NCBI GenBank assembly: GCA_954871525.1
Contig: OX940860.1
Location: 27,994,001-28,058,000, forward strand
Direction of reading: 5' to 3'
DNA from: Parietaria judaica
Lineage: Eukaryota > Streptophyta > Magnoliopsida > Rosales > Urticaceae
DNA: 64,000 nucleotides
Below, in pieces: positions 43,982 to 55,745 of the stretch (its first letter is position 1; each line of letters opens with the position of its first letter). The position numbers and the translations under genes are program-made. Below the pieces are notes generated by a model that searched no databases, had not been told where the DNA came from, and saw nothing but the letters and a program-made list of their open reading frames with translations.

Positions 43982-46900
43982 TTAGTCCTTCGTTGTTTCT
44001 TTAGGCCTCAATTCGATACCTTCAATAACAAGCCCTGCTTTCAAATGACATCCCTTGATCTCCGTGAAACTCACCGTCACTTCCTCGTCATCTTCGCCGG
44101 AGAAGAAGTCTCCAAGCTTGACTTCCGTCCATGCGTCAAATTGCTGATCCGCCTTCGGTCTCGATGCCTTGTCGGGGCTTTCACGGCTCTTCTCGCCCAC
44201 TCGCACCGCCCTGCCCGACACTACTCGATCGCCCACGCGCACAGTGACCTCGAATGGCATCGTTGCGAGCCCATAAGCACGGTGAGCAATGTTCATTACC
44301 AGATAGGCGCTGTATGTTGTGTTCTTGGAAAGTTCTCGAGTTCCGATCTTTCCTCGGATTTCTAACCATGTGATCGTTCTTAGCTCTGCCACCTCGGCGA
44401 ATCTATGAAAATCAAGAAAAACTAAATACTTAATTAAATTAAAGTTAGTTGTTCAAATTCAAAAAATACTATTTTCTTAGAACAATTAACACTAATACTT
44501 CATGGAACTTTGCTAGTTGATATACTTTTCTCGACAAATAAAGTGTTTTGTTTTTATAAATAATGTGATTTTTAAAATGAAACTTTTGTTTTCTATATTT
44601 ATAATTAGTTTTCTTTTTGTTCTTTCGAGTTTTATAATTCTAAAATTATTCTTTTAAAATTTTATGGGTCAAAATTACCCTCACTTTACCATAAACTGCA
44701 TAAGCATTACCATAAATTATCATAAACGTTGCCATAAACTGTCATATAATGTAAAAAACATAAGCATAAACTCTCAGAACCATATAAACGTGACCATAAA
44801 CTATAAAAAAAACTGTCATAAACCTTATGATAACGTGAGTGTATTTTGTTTTTTACCCAAAATCTTTAAAAGAATAATTTTAGAATATGAAACTTAAGAG
44901 AAAAGAAAAGGAAATAGTTGTAAATAAAGGAAAAAAAAGCTTTATATTAAAAATTGAAAAAATAAATATTAATTGTACACAATACATGGATTATTTAAAG
45001 ATCTTTGTGTCGATAATTTTTCTAACATTTTTTTTTTCAAAATCGATTTTCTTTCAGTGTTTCACAACAATCTCATGATTTAGAGTATTAAACTTTTTTT
45101 GCTAACCAATTGGCCAAACTTGTTCTTTCCTTACTAATAAATAAGCCATGTCCATATTTTATGAAAGAAAACCATGATCTGAATATCATAGCCAAAGGCG
45201 CAAACACAACATGATTAAACCACCAGATAATTTATTTTAGATTTGCATAATTATGTTTTCAACTTATTTGATTCAGATAACTAGTAGTTTATAAACTAAC
45301 ATACATTACGTTTGTTGTGTTGCATTTTTTCCTTTTTATATTTATTTTGTTGCAAGAGCCCGTTCTCTATTACAATGTTAGAATATTTATTTTTTTATGA
45401 AGTAAAAATTGTCAATAATAATTTTAAATTAACTGTTAGAAAGAAAAAGAAAAAAAAGAAAGAAAAAAAACTATTCATTCTCTCTTTTGTTATTAACAAT
45501 TTTGACATAAAAAGAAGGGTTAATTGCGGCTAAAATACCCAACCTTTGGCAATATTCTCCGATAGGTACCCAACCTCAATAAATGTAGACAAAAGTACCT
45601 AACGTTACACTTTTGTTGCCGACCAACTAACGCCGTTAGACACCTGCCTACGTGGCCTTAGGCTGTCTCATGTGGCGTGCCATGTGGCACAAGACGCCAC
45701 TTGGCTAAAGATTGGGTACTTTCACCGTCACATGGCCAAAGGTTGGATACTTTCGCCGCCACTTGACATTTTTTTAAATTTTTTTCTTTCCCGTTGGCAC
45801 ACATATTTTTTTGTTTTTTTTACATATATAAAAGATAATCAAATAATTTTATAAAAAGAATATGTTTTATTTTTGTAAATAATCAAATAATTCCTTAAAA
45901 ATTATTAGTTTTAACTTATTTAAAAAAAAAAAAAAACTATCTTTTTTCTTTCCTGTGGCACATATTTTAATTTTTTTTCTTACATATGTTAAGTATAATC
46001 AAATAGTTTTATAAAATATGTGTTTATAAAAAAAAAATTTGTTTTTTCTTACAAGAATAATTTATAATTTTAAAATATATTATATTAAAAATTTTAAACT
46101 AAAACATTATTGTATATATTATATAATATCATGGGCATTTTAATATTAAAATTAAAGCATGATATGATTTTTGAAGACATATAACATATATGAAACTAAG
46201 GCATGATTAAAAAAAATTGTATCAAATACGGTTCAAACTGAATTTAATGGTGGTTGGTAAAAGTTGTGTTTAACCTTAATAGCGTTATTTTGGTTTTAAA
46301 GTGAAATATATATATATATATGCTTTTTTGGTACTAATATAAATTCGAAACCACAAACCCAATTGTTATTTAGTACACACACATATACATATATATACAA
46401 TATATGTTAATTTTAGTTCTTGTAATATTTTTTTTCTTCTTAATATCAAACAAGGTTTGCGGTACATGTCTGTAGATTAAATATTTTTTTATAATATCAA
46501 ACAAAGTTTACAATACATGTGTGTATATTAAATAATATCATGTATTTAAAAATTATAAATTACTCCTAAAAGAGAAACAAAAAATATTTTTTTATAACAA
46601 TTTTTTTTATAAAATTATTTGATTATATTTGACATATGTAAAAAAAATTAAAATATGTGCCACGGGAAAGAAAAAATATTTTTAACATAAATTTAAACTA
46701 ATAATTTTTAAGGAATTATTTGATTATTTTTAAAAAATAAAACATATTCTTTTTATAAATACATATTTTATAAAATTATTTGATTATGTTTGATATGTGT
46801 AAAAAAAAAAATTAAAACATGTGGGCAACCGGGAAAGAATTTTTTTTTAAAAAAAATTATTAAAAAATGTCACGTGGCGGCAAAAGTACCCAACTTTTGG

Positions 46901-48663
46901 CCACGTGGCACGTCACATGAGACAGCCTAACGGCCACGTAGGCAAGTGTCTAACGGTATTAGTTGGTCGGCGACAAAAGTACAACGTTAGGTACTTTCGC
47001 CTACGTTTATTGAGATTGTGTATCTATCGGAGAATATTACCAAAGGTTTGGTGTTTTCGCCGCAATTAACCCTAAAAAGAAATTAGAAAAATATAAAAGA
47101 CCTTGATTGAGGTACGCGTTTCCAGCTCCAATACATAGTCTCATCGCTCCATGTTATAAGCAGCTCTCTTGCAGACAGAAAATATGATTTCTTCCCAGAT
47201 GATTTCTCTATTTTGAAGCTCTGAATTATTTAAAAAAAAAACATATTTAAATTTTTTGTAAATTTTTTAAATATTATCCTAAGTCCTAACTATAAGTTAA
47301 CACCCACTGGCTTGATTAAAGTCTAAAAAAAATCTTTCTATTACAAAAAGTGAAAACGAAAAGTAAGGGGTGAAGGCGTGAAGCAGGGACCCGGTACCAG
47401 AATTTAGGCATTTTCTAGGCCGGGTCACTAGGGGTGAGCATTTTAGACCCAACCCCATGGCCCAACCCAATCCGTTAGAGAACCGACCTCAATCTAACCC
47501 GCCCAATCTAACCCGCTCAAAATTGGGTCGGATCGGGCCGGACCCGACTATTATCGGGTCGGGGTCTCCGACCCGACCAATATAATTAATATTTATTTTA
47601 TATTAATTTTTATTCAAGTAGTGCAATCTTTAGTCTTTTAAAATTTCTCGTTCTCAATTTTATTTACATTCAAAGACCGTTCAATCTCTTATTTTCATGT
47701 TTTACATTGTTTAGTGTATGTTTGTTTGATTAAATTTGTTTGGGGTATTTTTACTTGAATTTTGAGTTACATTAATGCATTTTTTTCATATTATTTTTGT
47801 TATATAAGATTAAATTTTAATTAATCGGGCCATGGCGACCCAAACCAACCCAACCCGATTTTTTATCGGGTCGGTTTGGTTTGGACATTAAAAAATTTGG
47901 GTCGGATCGGATTTTTTTTTTTTTTTTTTTTAACCCGAAGTGATCGGGTCGGGTCCATAAAAAGCATCGGGTCGGCCCAACCCATGCTCACCCCAACGGG
48001 TCACAGTTTTCGGGCTTTAAAAATTGGGTCTGGGTTTTATAATATATATTTTTATTTTAAATAAAATAGTAAACATACTTTAAACTTCAAAAAATATGTG
48101 ATTAGTGATATAAGACTTTGAAAACTAAAATCGTAATAAACCAGTTAAAATATAAAAACCGGCCTAGTGTGGCCAGGCATTTGAAATGGCTGTTTTCGAA
48201 GTGAAACCAGACCGCGACCCGAGTAAAGCCGGGCTTAAGAAGCAAAACATTCCCGATAGATAACTGTGTTGTGGTCCAAAGAAGGAAAAGTGTCACAACT
48301 CACAATCTACGACATCAAATTCGATTGCGTAATAGTAATTAACTAATTACTTATCAGAGATGATTAACATCAACGATCAATGGGGTGAAGCCGAGTAATT
48401 ACCTTTCTGCCCCCATCGATGAGAACCGGATTGCAGAGATGGAAGAAAAGCTCTTTCTTAGTTGAGAGCTTCAATGGGCTGTCTTCCCCGTTGACTTTGA
48501 CCAATCTGGTGATCAGCTCCCGGTGATCGGACGGTAGAAACCGCTCCCAGACAAGATCGGACGACGCTGCTGAGCCGAACACCGACGACACCACAGAAGC
48601 TCGACATGCATCGATTGGTGAAGTCAATGACATGATCATAGAAACACAATCTTCAGGCAACAT
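43982..48663 (-). CDS. F-box protein PP2-B-like (copy C)
   Basis: Three exons on the minus strand with the same lengths and phases as copy B: 48663-48403 (261 bp), 47220-47102 (119 bp) and 44402-43982 (421 bp), giving 266 aa. F-box: [21 protein letters not shown]. Middle: [20 protein letters not shown] and MYWSW. PP2 part: [16 protein letters not shown], then [24 protein letters not shown]. It is likely an SCF subunit with a lectin-like substrate domain. Introns are swollen by an hAT-like element (intron 1) and a Mutator-like element (intron 2) whose end is only 29 bp inside the donor of exon 2. All splice sites remain canonical. Confidence 0.92.
45517..47072. mobile_element. Mutator-like element in intron 2 of PP2-B copy C
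   Basis: TIRs of about 200 bp or more begin 'gggttaattgcggctaaaat' and carry 'acccaacctttgg', 'gataggtacccaacc' and 'cctacgtgg' words. A perfect 9-bp duplication taaaaagaa flanks it (45508-45516 and 47073-47081). No transposase; the inside is AT-rich, with further inverted pieces. Confidence 0.88.
47429..47996. mobile_element. hAT-like element in intron 1 of PP2-B copy C
   Basis: Ends 'taggggtgagca' and 'tgctcaccccaa' with a perfect 8-bp duplication cgggtcac (47421-47428 and 47997-48004). It is filled with 'gggtcgg' and 'cccgacc' words in both orientations, which would fold strongly. Confidence 0.85.
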
Positions 48664-48737
48664 TTCTTTTTATATAAGCAATAAAATGAATTTGCGAATA
48701 GAGTTCTGTTCTGGGCAATCGTGGATATATACGAAGC

Positions 48738-48774
<37 letters not shown>

Positions 48775-50863
48775 CAGATATGACACGTTTTGAAGGTCTA
48801 ACTGTTTATAAGGAGGTTAGTTAGAAAAGTCCCTGTTTGTAACTTTGTATATTATTTTATATCACACCTCTAATTTTCTTTTTCTTTTTGGTTCTTACGT
48901 AACTTTCATTTTTTGGGTCCTTATCTAGTCTTTATGTCAAGTAATTAAATTACTTATTAAAGGTCAAATGGTGTATATGGACAAATTTATAAAATTAGGA
49001 CGGTATATAGGGGGGGAAAATACAAAAAATGATATTGGCCATATAAAGATGAAAATACGGAAAAAAAAAACAGAAAAAAAAGTTTTAATAAATTTTATAT
49101 TAAGATTTTACCATGTTAAAACTTCAGTAAACATATTTCTTTAGTAGATATCAGGTACAAAGCTAACATCGAAATTTAATATTTGCTAAAATAAATTGAC
49201 GAAAGGTCTACTTAAAAACAGAAATACAAAGTTAAAAATGTGATATTAGTGTTTTAAAATTATATACAAAATTATAAGTATACTCAGAAGTGAGAGCGTT
49301 ATGGATATGCCAGTGTGGTTGATAGCGATTTGGAATTCGAAAACGCACAGAAACTTGAGCATCCCCAATATTTACTAATTACTAGAGGAATGCATAATCT
49401 CGCCACCTCACTTAATCCTAGTATCAAAGCTCTCACTCATCCATTTGTTGAGCTCACATCATCAATGGATCCCTTATAAACACTACAAAATCTTTGTAAT
49501 TTTTTCATGTGAGACTTTTGATTCTACATTTACAATCTCCTCACAACAAAGTCTTATTATTTAATCAATATATGAGTTTTTACAATCTCAGTTTCTCCTC
49601 AATAATAAGTTATAATCTTTAATTTTTATAAAACTGTAATCCCCTATATTTATAATAAATTACATGTGTAACACTGATTTTTATATAAAAATACAGCTAC
49701 AACCTATAAATATATGGTATAAATATTATTACAATTTAAAATACTTATTGGTAAGTTGTTCCGAAAAACTCATCGGTAAACCAGTTACCCGTCAGGCATC
49801 AGCATACCAGTAAAATGGAAGTTATCGATATTGAAAACCCTGCATAATAAATCTAAGGGGTTTTCATATATACGGTATACCGCGGTTATTTGAAGTTGTT
49901 TTCGGGCTACATGGGGACTACCCATGGGCAACCCATGATATTTGTTAAAAACGACTTCTTACTGAATCGTTTTTCAACGGCAAAACTCTAAAATTACACG
50001 TATCTTATGGTTTACCACGGCGTGCCCTTAAATTCTAAAACATTGTGCGATATATTTTTTTTACAACAAAAATACATAATCAAGATAGAGGCTTCAAGAA
50101 AATATCTATGATTTGCATGTTTGTGGACCCCACCGAACACAACGTGTTGGTTGTTTGGTCGCGCAAGTTGAGGTATGCGTTTTGGTTGAAGACAAAGAAG
50201 AGAAGAATGGCTGTTTGTTATCGTTGCAAAGAAGGTGCCTTGTTAGTCTAATGTTGACCCTTGATTTCGTCGATCTAATGTCAACTTGGGTGTGTGTTTA
50301 TTAATAGAGCATTTATTATTTGATGGCTTCCAAATTGATTCCTTCGCCACTTGGTTTATGTCGACCCTCTAATGATGATGAAAATTACTATAAAATTTGA
50401 AAGAATACGAGAATAATATTAAGATAATATTATAGAGAAGATGAAAGATTCAATTGTATTTCTATTTCGGAATAAGTGGAGTAGAACTATCACGAAGTTT
50501 TATTTTGTTTTCGACATGTTTTGAAATTAATTTTGTCATCACAATAGTATCGAATGTAAAGATTTCTGTCTCCAACTCCATGATCCCAATAATGAAACTT
50601 GTAAAAAGGTGGATTGTTCACGTCAATAGCTCATTTGTTCACGTTTCAGCTTTAATTATACACGTTATAATTAAATTAGTGGGCTTCGCGCGGTGACGAT
50701 ATATATTAATATTAAAAATTAGATGAGATATATGAAATATATTTATACTTTAGAATTTGTGTTGTAATCAAAAGATTTACACGTAAGTTAAATATTTTGT
50801 GTTATTTTACTTAAATAATCAACTATTTAGTGTGTTAATTCCATTATATTGGCAAAAATATAT

Positions 50864-50897
<34 letters not shown>

Positions 50898-52690
50898 CAA
50901 AGTATTGGAAGATGTTTTCTTTAAATTTCCCAAATGTTTATTAATAAAACATGCCACCGTGTTAAAATTAGAGAATTAAATTCAATTTGAGAATCATACT
51001 GTTAAAAATTTGAATAAATTCAAAAACTGTAACAAAAAATATTTATCGTAACTGCTCAAATTATAGATATGAATTTCTTTTACCAGGCTCCAAATGTTGG
51101 GATGATAAATGTTATAAACATAAAAATAATTTTTTTATGTTCATTAACTCTCTCTCTTGTTCACTGTTGGGATTGATTTTATACAATAAAATATCTGCAA
51201 CATAATTAATTCATAAATTTAACCAAAAAAAATGAGAAAAATAGGGATCCATATTTTTTTTAGTTGCTCTATTAGCTATATCTCATCAAAGCTACTTTAA
51301 ATAAAATCAACACTCACATTTGGGCATTTAGTTTGTCCTTAAGACCAACCCATAATTGTAGTATCTTCTTTCAGCATGCCATGATCAGATGTTCAAAAAT
51401 ATAAACTTGCATGCATTTAATGTATAATTATTTATATTGTTATTCAGCTATTAAACTGCCAAAACATTGATAAAATGTACGCGAATTTTAATAAGAAAAA
51501 GAAACCAACCAAAATAATTTGCAACCTATAAAAAAATATACCCAAATACATTAAAAATAAATATAAATATAAAAATTAAATGAAATGTTGTAATCCTTGG
51601 ATATAATTATTTCAAAAATACCCATAAAAATTACTAAAAACGGGTAAAATATTAAAAGTCGAAAAAAAACCTAAATAATTGAACGTGAAAAAGTTAAAAC
51701 AATAAAAACATTTAGCACAATAAATATCAAACACTCACAAATTGAAAACCAAAAAGCCGCCACAAAAAAATATCGCCGATTATAGTCCCTGAAAAAAAAA
51801 TAGTACAACAGAAGATATAAAAACCTCATCAAATGTAGGTCGGAAAGCATGTGATCACACTGTATAACAAATATAGAATTTGAAAATATAGCTTCACAAT
51901 TTGCTAATACCTTCTCAAATTCACATTGGAACCGATATTAACAAACAAAAAACAAAAACATACCGTAATAAATATACCAAAATATGCAAATCGAGTAAAA
52001 GTCAGATCCAAAACAAATCTCTAAAAAGCATCCAAATTGCTGCAAAAGTAACAAATATTCAAAGGTAGATAGCAATAAGAAGAAGCAAAAAAGAAATGAA
52101 ATTGTATATTGCATGCGTCAAGTACCTTATTTAAGTACTTCTTTGGATCACTCTTCGTACCTAATAGACAATTATATAAAAATCGATCCTTATATTAAAA
52201 TATAAAAAATTAAATAAGATGAAATACTTACTCAAAAGATATAAGATGAATCAAGCAAATATTATGAATCAAGAATGAACAGTATATACGGAAAACTTAC
52301 CCAAACGCAAGCTACCTCAACCTTCCAATTTTTCATATTGCGATTCAAAGAATTGTCATTTAGATAGAAAGAAAAATAAGAAAAACAATAGAAGCTCCTG
52401 AAATATGTATATTCACTCAACATCTGGCTTTAATGAGACGAACTATGGTCATATATATACAACTATTGGTTTTAGAATGCCAAAAGCTTAAACGTATTTT
52501 TTTTGTCATTAAATGAGATAATAAATAAATAAAATCTATGTAACTCACCATTGTTGGGTATAAAAGAAGGTACTGAATGCTATTACCTAAAACTATTCAC
52601 CTCCCAATATTGATTAATAATTCAGTATGTAAACGTTATGGTACTTTTAATTAATAATGTAAAATATTTCATGTAAGTCACTCACTTGTA
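48664..52690. other. AT-rich intergenic, no gene supported
   Basis: (TA)n tracts lie at 48741-48772 and 50871-50897. Around 50118-50230 is a copy of sequence also found upstream of PP2-B copy B. A short ORF there (50045-50251) has no family match. 51140-52690 is featureless AT-rich DNA. Confidence 0.45.
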
Positions 52691-52693
52691 TAA

Positions 52694-53262
52694 TCTATAT
52701 ATATATAAAAGGAGGAAGTACAAGATGATGTTGCACAATGCTATCAAGGTATTAGAATTTTCTTTTTTCTCATGAAAAGAAGTACTCATAGCAAAGTAAA
52801 ATCATTGTATTGAGAATTCCTTTTTTCTTAGATTTTGGAATTATTTTTGTGCAAAAATTTATTTTGTAATAAATATCATGAGTATTAATTGGATGATCTT
52901 TGATCTTTTCTATTCTACATTTATGTTAGACTTTTAATTTCTCCTACTAATGACTAATTAAAGGATTGTGAATCTCTTTTTTCTTAGAGTTTCACCAACA
53001 TCATAGCATTCTAAGATCAAAGGATTGAGAATTCTTTTTTTTTTCTTCTATATTTTTTAATTTTATTTATATAAAAATCACACAAATAATTAGAGACGTC
53101 ATTAAAGGTTTTGATGATAATATCATTTATTTTGTTGAACATGAAAAGTCATTTCTAAAAAAATTGTTTAAAAAATTCTTTTGGTATGCCATGAATAGTT
53201 TCTTAAAGTCGTGAAAAAAAAAACACTACATTGAATCTATATATATATAAAAGGAAAATCTC
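52694..53262 (+). other. Two Helitron-like 5' termini
   Basis: A|TCTATATATATATAAAAGG occurs at 52694 and again at 53236. The first continues GGAGGAA, matching the 5' end of the minus-strand Helitron ending at 63913. Matching 3' ends could not be assigned with certainty. Confidence 0.4.
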
Positions 53263-53579
53263 ACTCCAATTAATTCATTGTCTAAAAAGCTTGGAAATCT
53301 ACCATTCTCTCATTCTAAGCATGATGAGAAAGTTAATTTCTAGAATTTTGAATTAAAAAAATGATACTATTTACTAATGACACGAGTTAGTGAATATTGA
53401 TATTAATGGCATCTAATAAGCGTGGGTTTGTGGTCAATCAGTATTTGATAATGCTTTGGACTTTTAATCTTCACATTGTTTGCCTTTTGGAGTTGTATTA
53501 GTACTAAATACAATTAACGCATAAAAGCGGCTCTTCAATATTTACTAATTATGAAAGTCATTTAGACTAATTATTAATA

Positions 53580-55745
53580 TTATTTACGTTTTAGCTTCTC
53601 CCTCTTCATTTTCTTCCACCCCTTTCACTTCTCACGCGAGTTAAACCCTGGCTTCCTTTCTCGCTCTCTTCGCGCGAATTTCCGAGGCCATTCCGGTGAA
53701 TCCATCATGCGAGCCAATCCACACGAAGGGCTCTCAGCAGATCTGGCCACTCTCTCCCCAAAATAACGCGGCAACGCTTGAGCGAGCCAAGCTGTACAAA
53801 GTCCATTGCTGCTCCGGTTAGATTCTTATTCAAGTTACAAATTGTATTTGTCGGTTAAAGTATGCATTTTCAGGAATTTACGAGATTTATTAGCCATTCT
53901 TGGTTTCTCTGGTAAGATCTTTATTTCTCCGGTTAAGGTTAAAGTAATCATTTTTAGGAATTTACGAGATTTATTAGCCGGTTTCTCTGGTAAGATTTTT
54001 ATTTCTCCGGTTAATGGTTTCAATTTTCGTTACGAGTAGATTTTTTCCCGACTTTTTTTTTTATATCAATTTTCATTAGATTACATTCTTTTTATTTTTC
54101 AGGGATTTTCGGGATTTGATGGTCTTTCATCGCATCTCATGTGAGATTCTCTTTCCCGCCAATCTTGATTTCTCTAGTGAGATTTTTATTTCTCCTGCTT
54201 ATGGTTTCAATTTTCATTATTGATCGTTGAAGAGTAGATTTTTTTCCCGATTTTGATGTCAGTTATCATTACATTACTTTTTTTTTTATTATTTTTCATG
54301 GATTTCGGGATTTGATAGGCTTCCATCCCTTCTCATATGAGATTCTCTTTCTCGCCATTCTTGGTTTCTCTGGTGAGATTTTTATTTCTCCGGTTATGGT
54401 TTCAATTTTCGTTACTGAGCGTTGAAGAGTAGATTTTTTTCCCTGATTTTGATGTCAATTTTCATTAGATTACTTTTTTTATTTTTCAGGGATTTCCGAA
54501 ATTTGATAGTCTTTCATCGCTTCTCATGTGAGATTTTCTTTCCCGCCATTCTTGGTTTCTCTGGTGAGATTTTAATTTCTCCGGCTTATTTCTCTTTCCC
54601 TAGAGTTTGGTTTCAATTATCATTACAAATTGTTAAATAGTCTTTTTTTTCTTCTGGATTTTAGTTACAAATTGTTAAAGAGTCAATTGTTTCCCTGGAT
54701 TTTGGTAGCAATTTCTGTTTCCAAATGTTAAATAGTTTATTTCTGTTACAAACTGTTAAATAGTTTATTGATTTAATTAATGTTTATTCATTGTTAATTT
54801 TGAATAGCTTCCATCATGTTCTTGGTCTTTATTCTTCATTGGTTTTTGTTGATCGAGTTACGATTCTGGCATTTCTAAAGGTAACATATTAAGTCTTATC
54901 CCGAATATTAGATTCTATATGATTAAAGATTCAAATAACTTCTTTGATTATTTGTACGATCACATGCTTCTTAGATCCACTTCTTCAACTCATTTACTCA
55001 TGGTTTTTCATAAAGAAAGTTCAATAATATGTTTGACTTTAACAAACCAACATCTTGATCATTTCAGGGATTTCGGGGATTTGATAGCCTTTCCTCTCTT
55101 CTCATGTGAGATTGTTTTTCCTTGGAGTTTGGTTTAAGTTACCGTTACAAAGTGTTAAACAATCGATTTTTTCCCGAATTTTGATAGCAATTTCTGTTCC
55201 AAACTGTAAAATAGTTTATTGGTTTGGTTAATGTTTGTTCATTGTTTATTCCTGAATAGCTTCCATCATGTTCTCGGTCTTTATCCTTCATTGGTTATTA
55301 TTAATGTTTATCCATTGTTCATATGTTTAGGTTGGCAAAGTATGCATGTTTTGCAATAAGCAGGCTCTTTTGGTTGATAGAGTTATGACTCTGACATCTC
55401 TAATGGTAACATATTAAGTCTTATCCCGAATATTAGATTCTATGGTTAAAGATTTGAATAACTTCTTCGATAGTTTGTACGATCACATGTTTCTTAGATT
55501 CACTTCTTCAAATAATTTACTCATGGTTTTGTATAAAGAAAGTTTAGTACCATGTTTAGCTTCAAGAATTGACAACACAAAAGAATCGATTGTTAACGGC
55601 AAGAAGTTCACAGTATTTGGTCAGTTGTCTTTCTTTTCTTTTCTTTTTTTTGGATTTTTAGCATATAAAAATTTCTTGAAATGTATTAGTTTTTGCTTTA
55701 TGTCTAAGGAAAAAAAAAATTGTTTTCAGGTCAATGGGTTAAAAC
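53580..55745 (+). repeat. Gene-like, internally duplicated region
   Basis: 53590-53830 is GC-richer, with a CT-rich leader look. Bases 53868-54012 hold a duplicated block of about 75 bp ('aggaatttacgagatttatt' and 'ggtttctctggtaag'). About 54097-54640 holds three copies of a unit of about 190 bp ('ttttcagggatttc', 'gtgagattctctttcccgcc', 'tttatttctccgg'). About 54880-55010 and 55390-55530 are a further 510-bp-spaced duplication ('ggtaacatattaagtcttat'). Repeated 'tttttcag|g' borders look like splice acceptors. No protein family recognised; the longest open stretch (55442-55753) is 103 codons. Confidence 0.55.

Noticed and set aside
50045..50251. 68-codon ORF upstream of PP2-B copy C
   Set aside because: Overlaps a duplicated upstream segment, and no family recognised.
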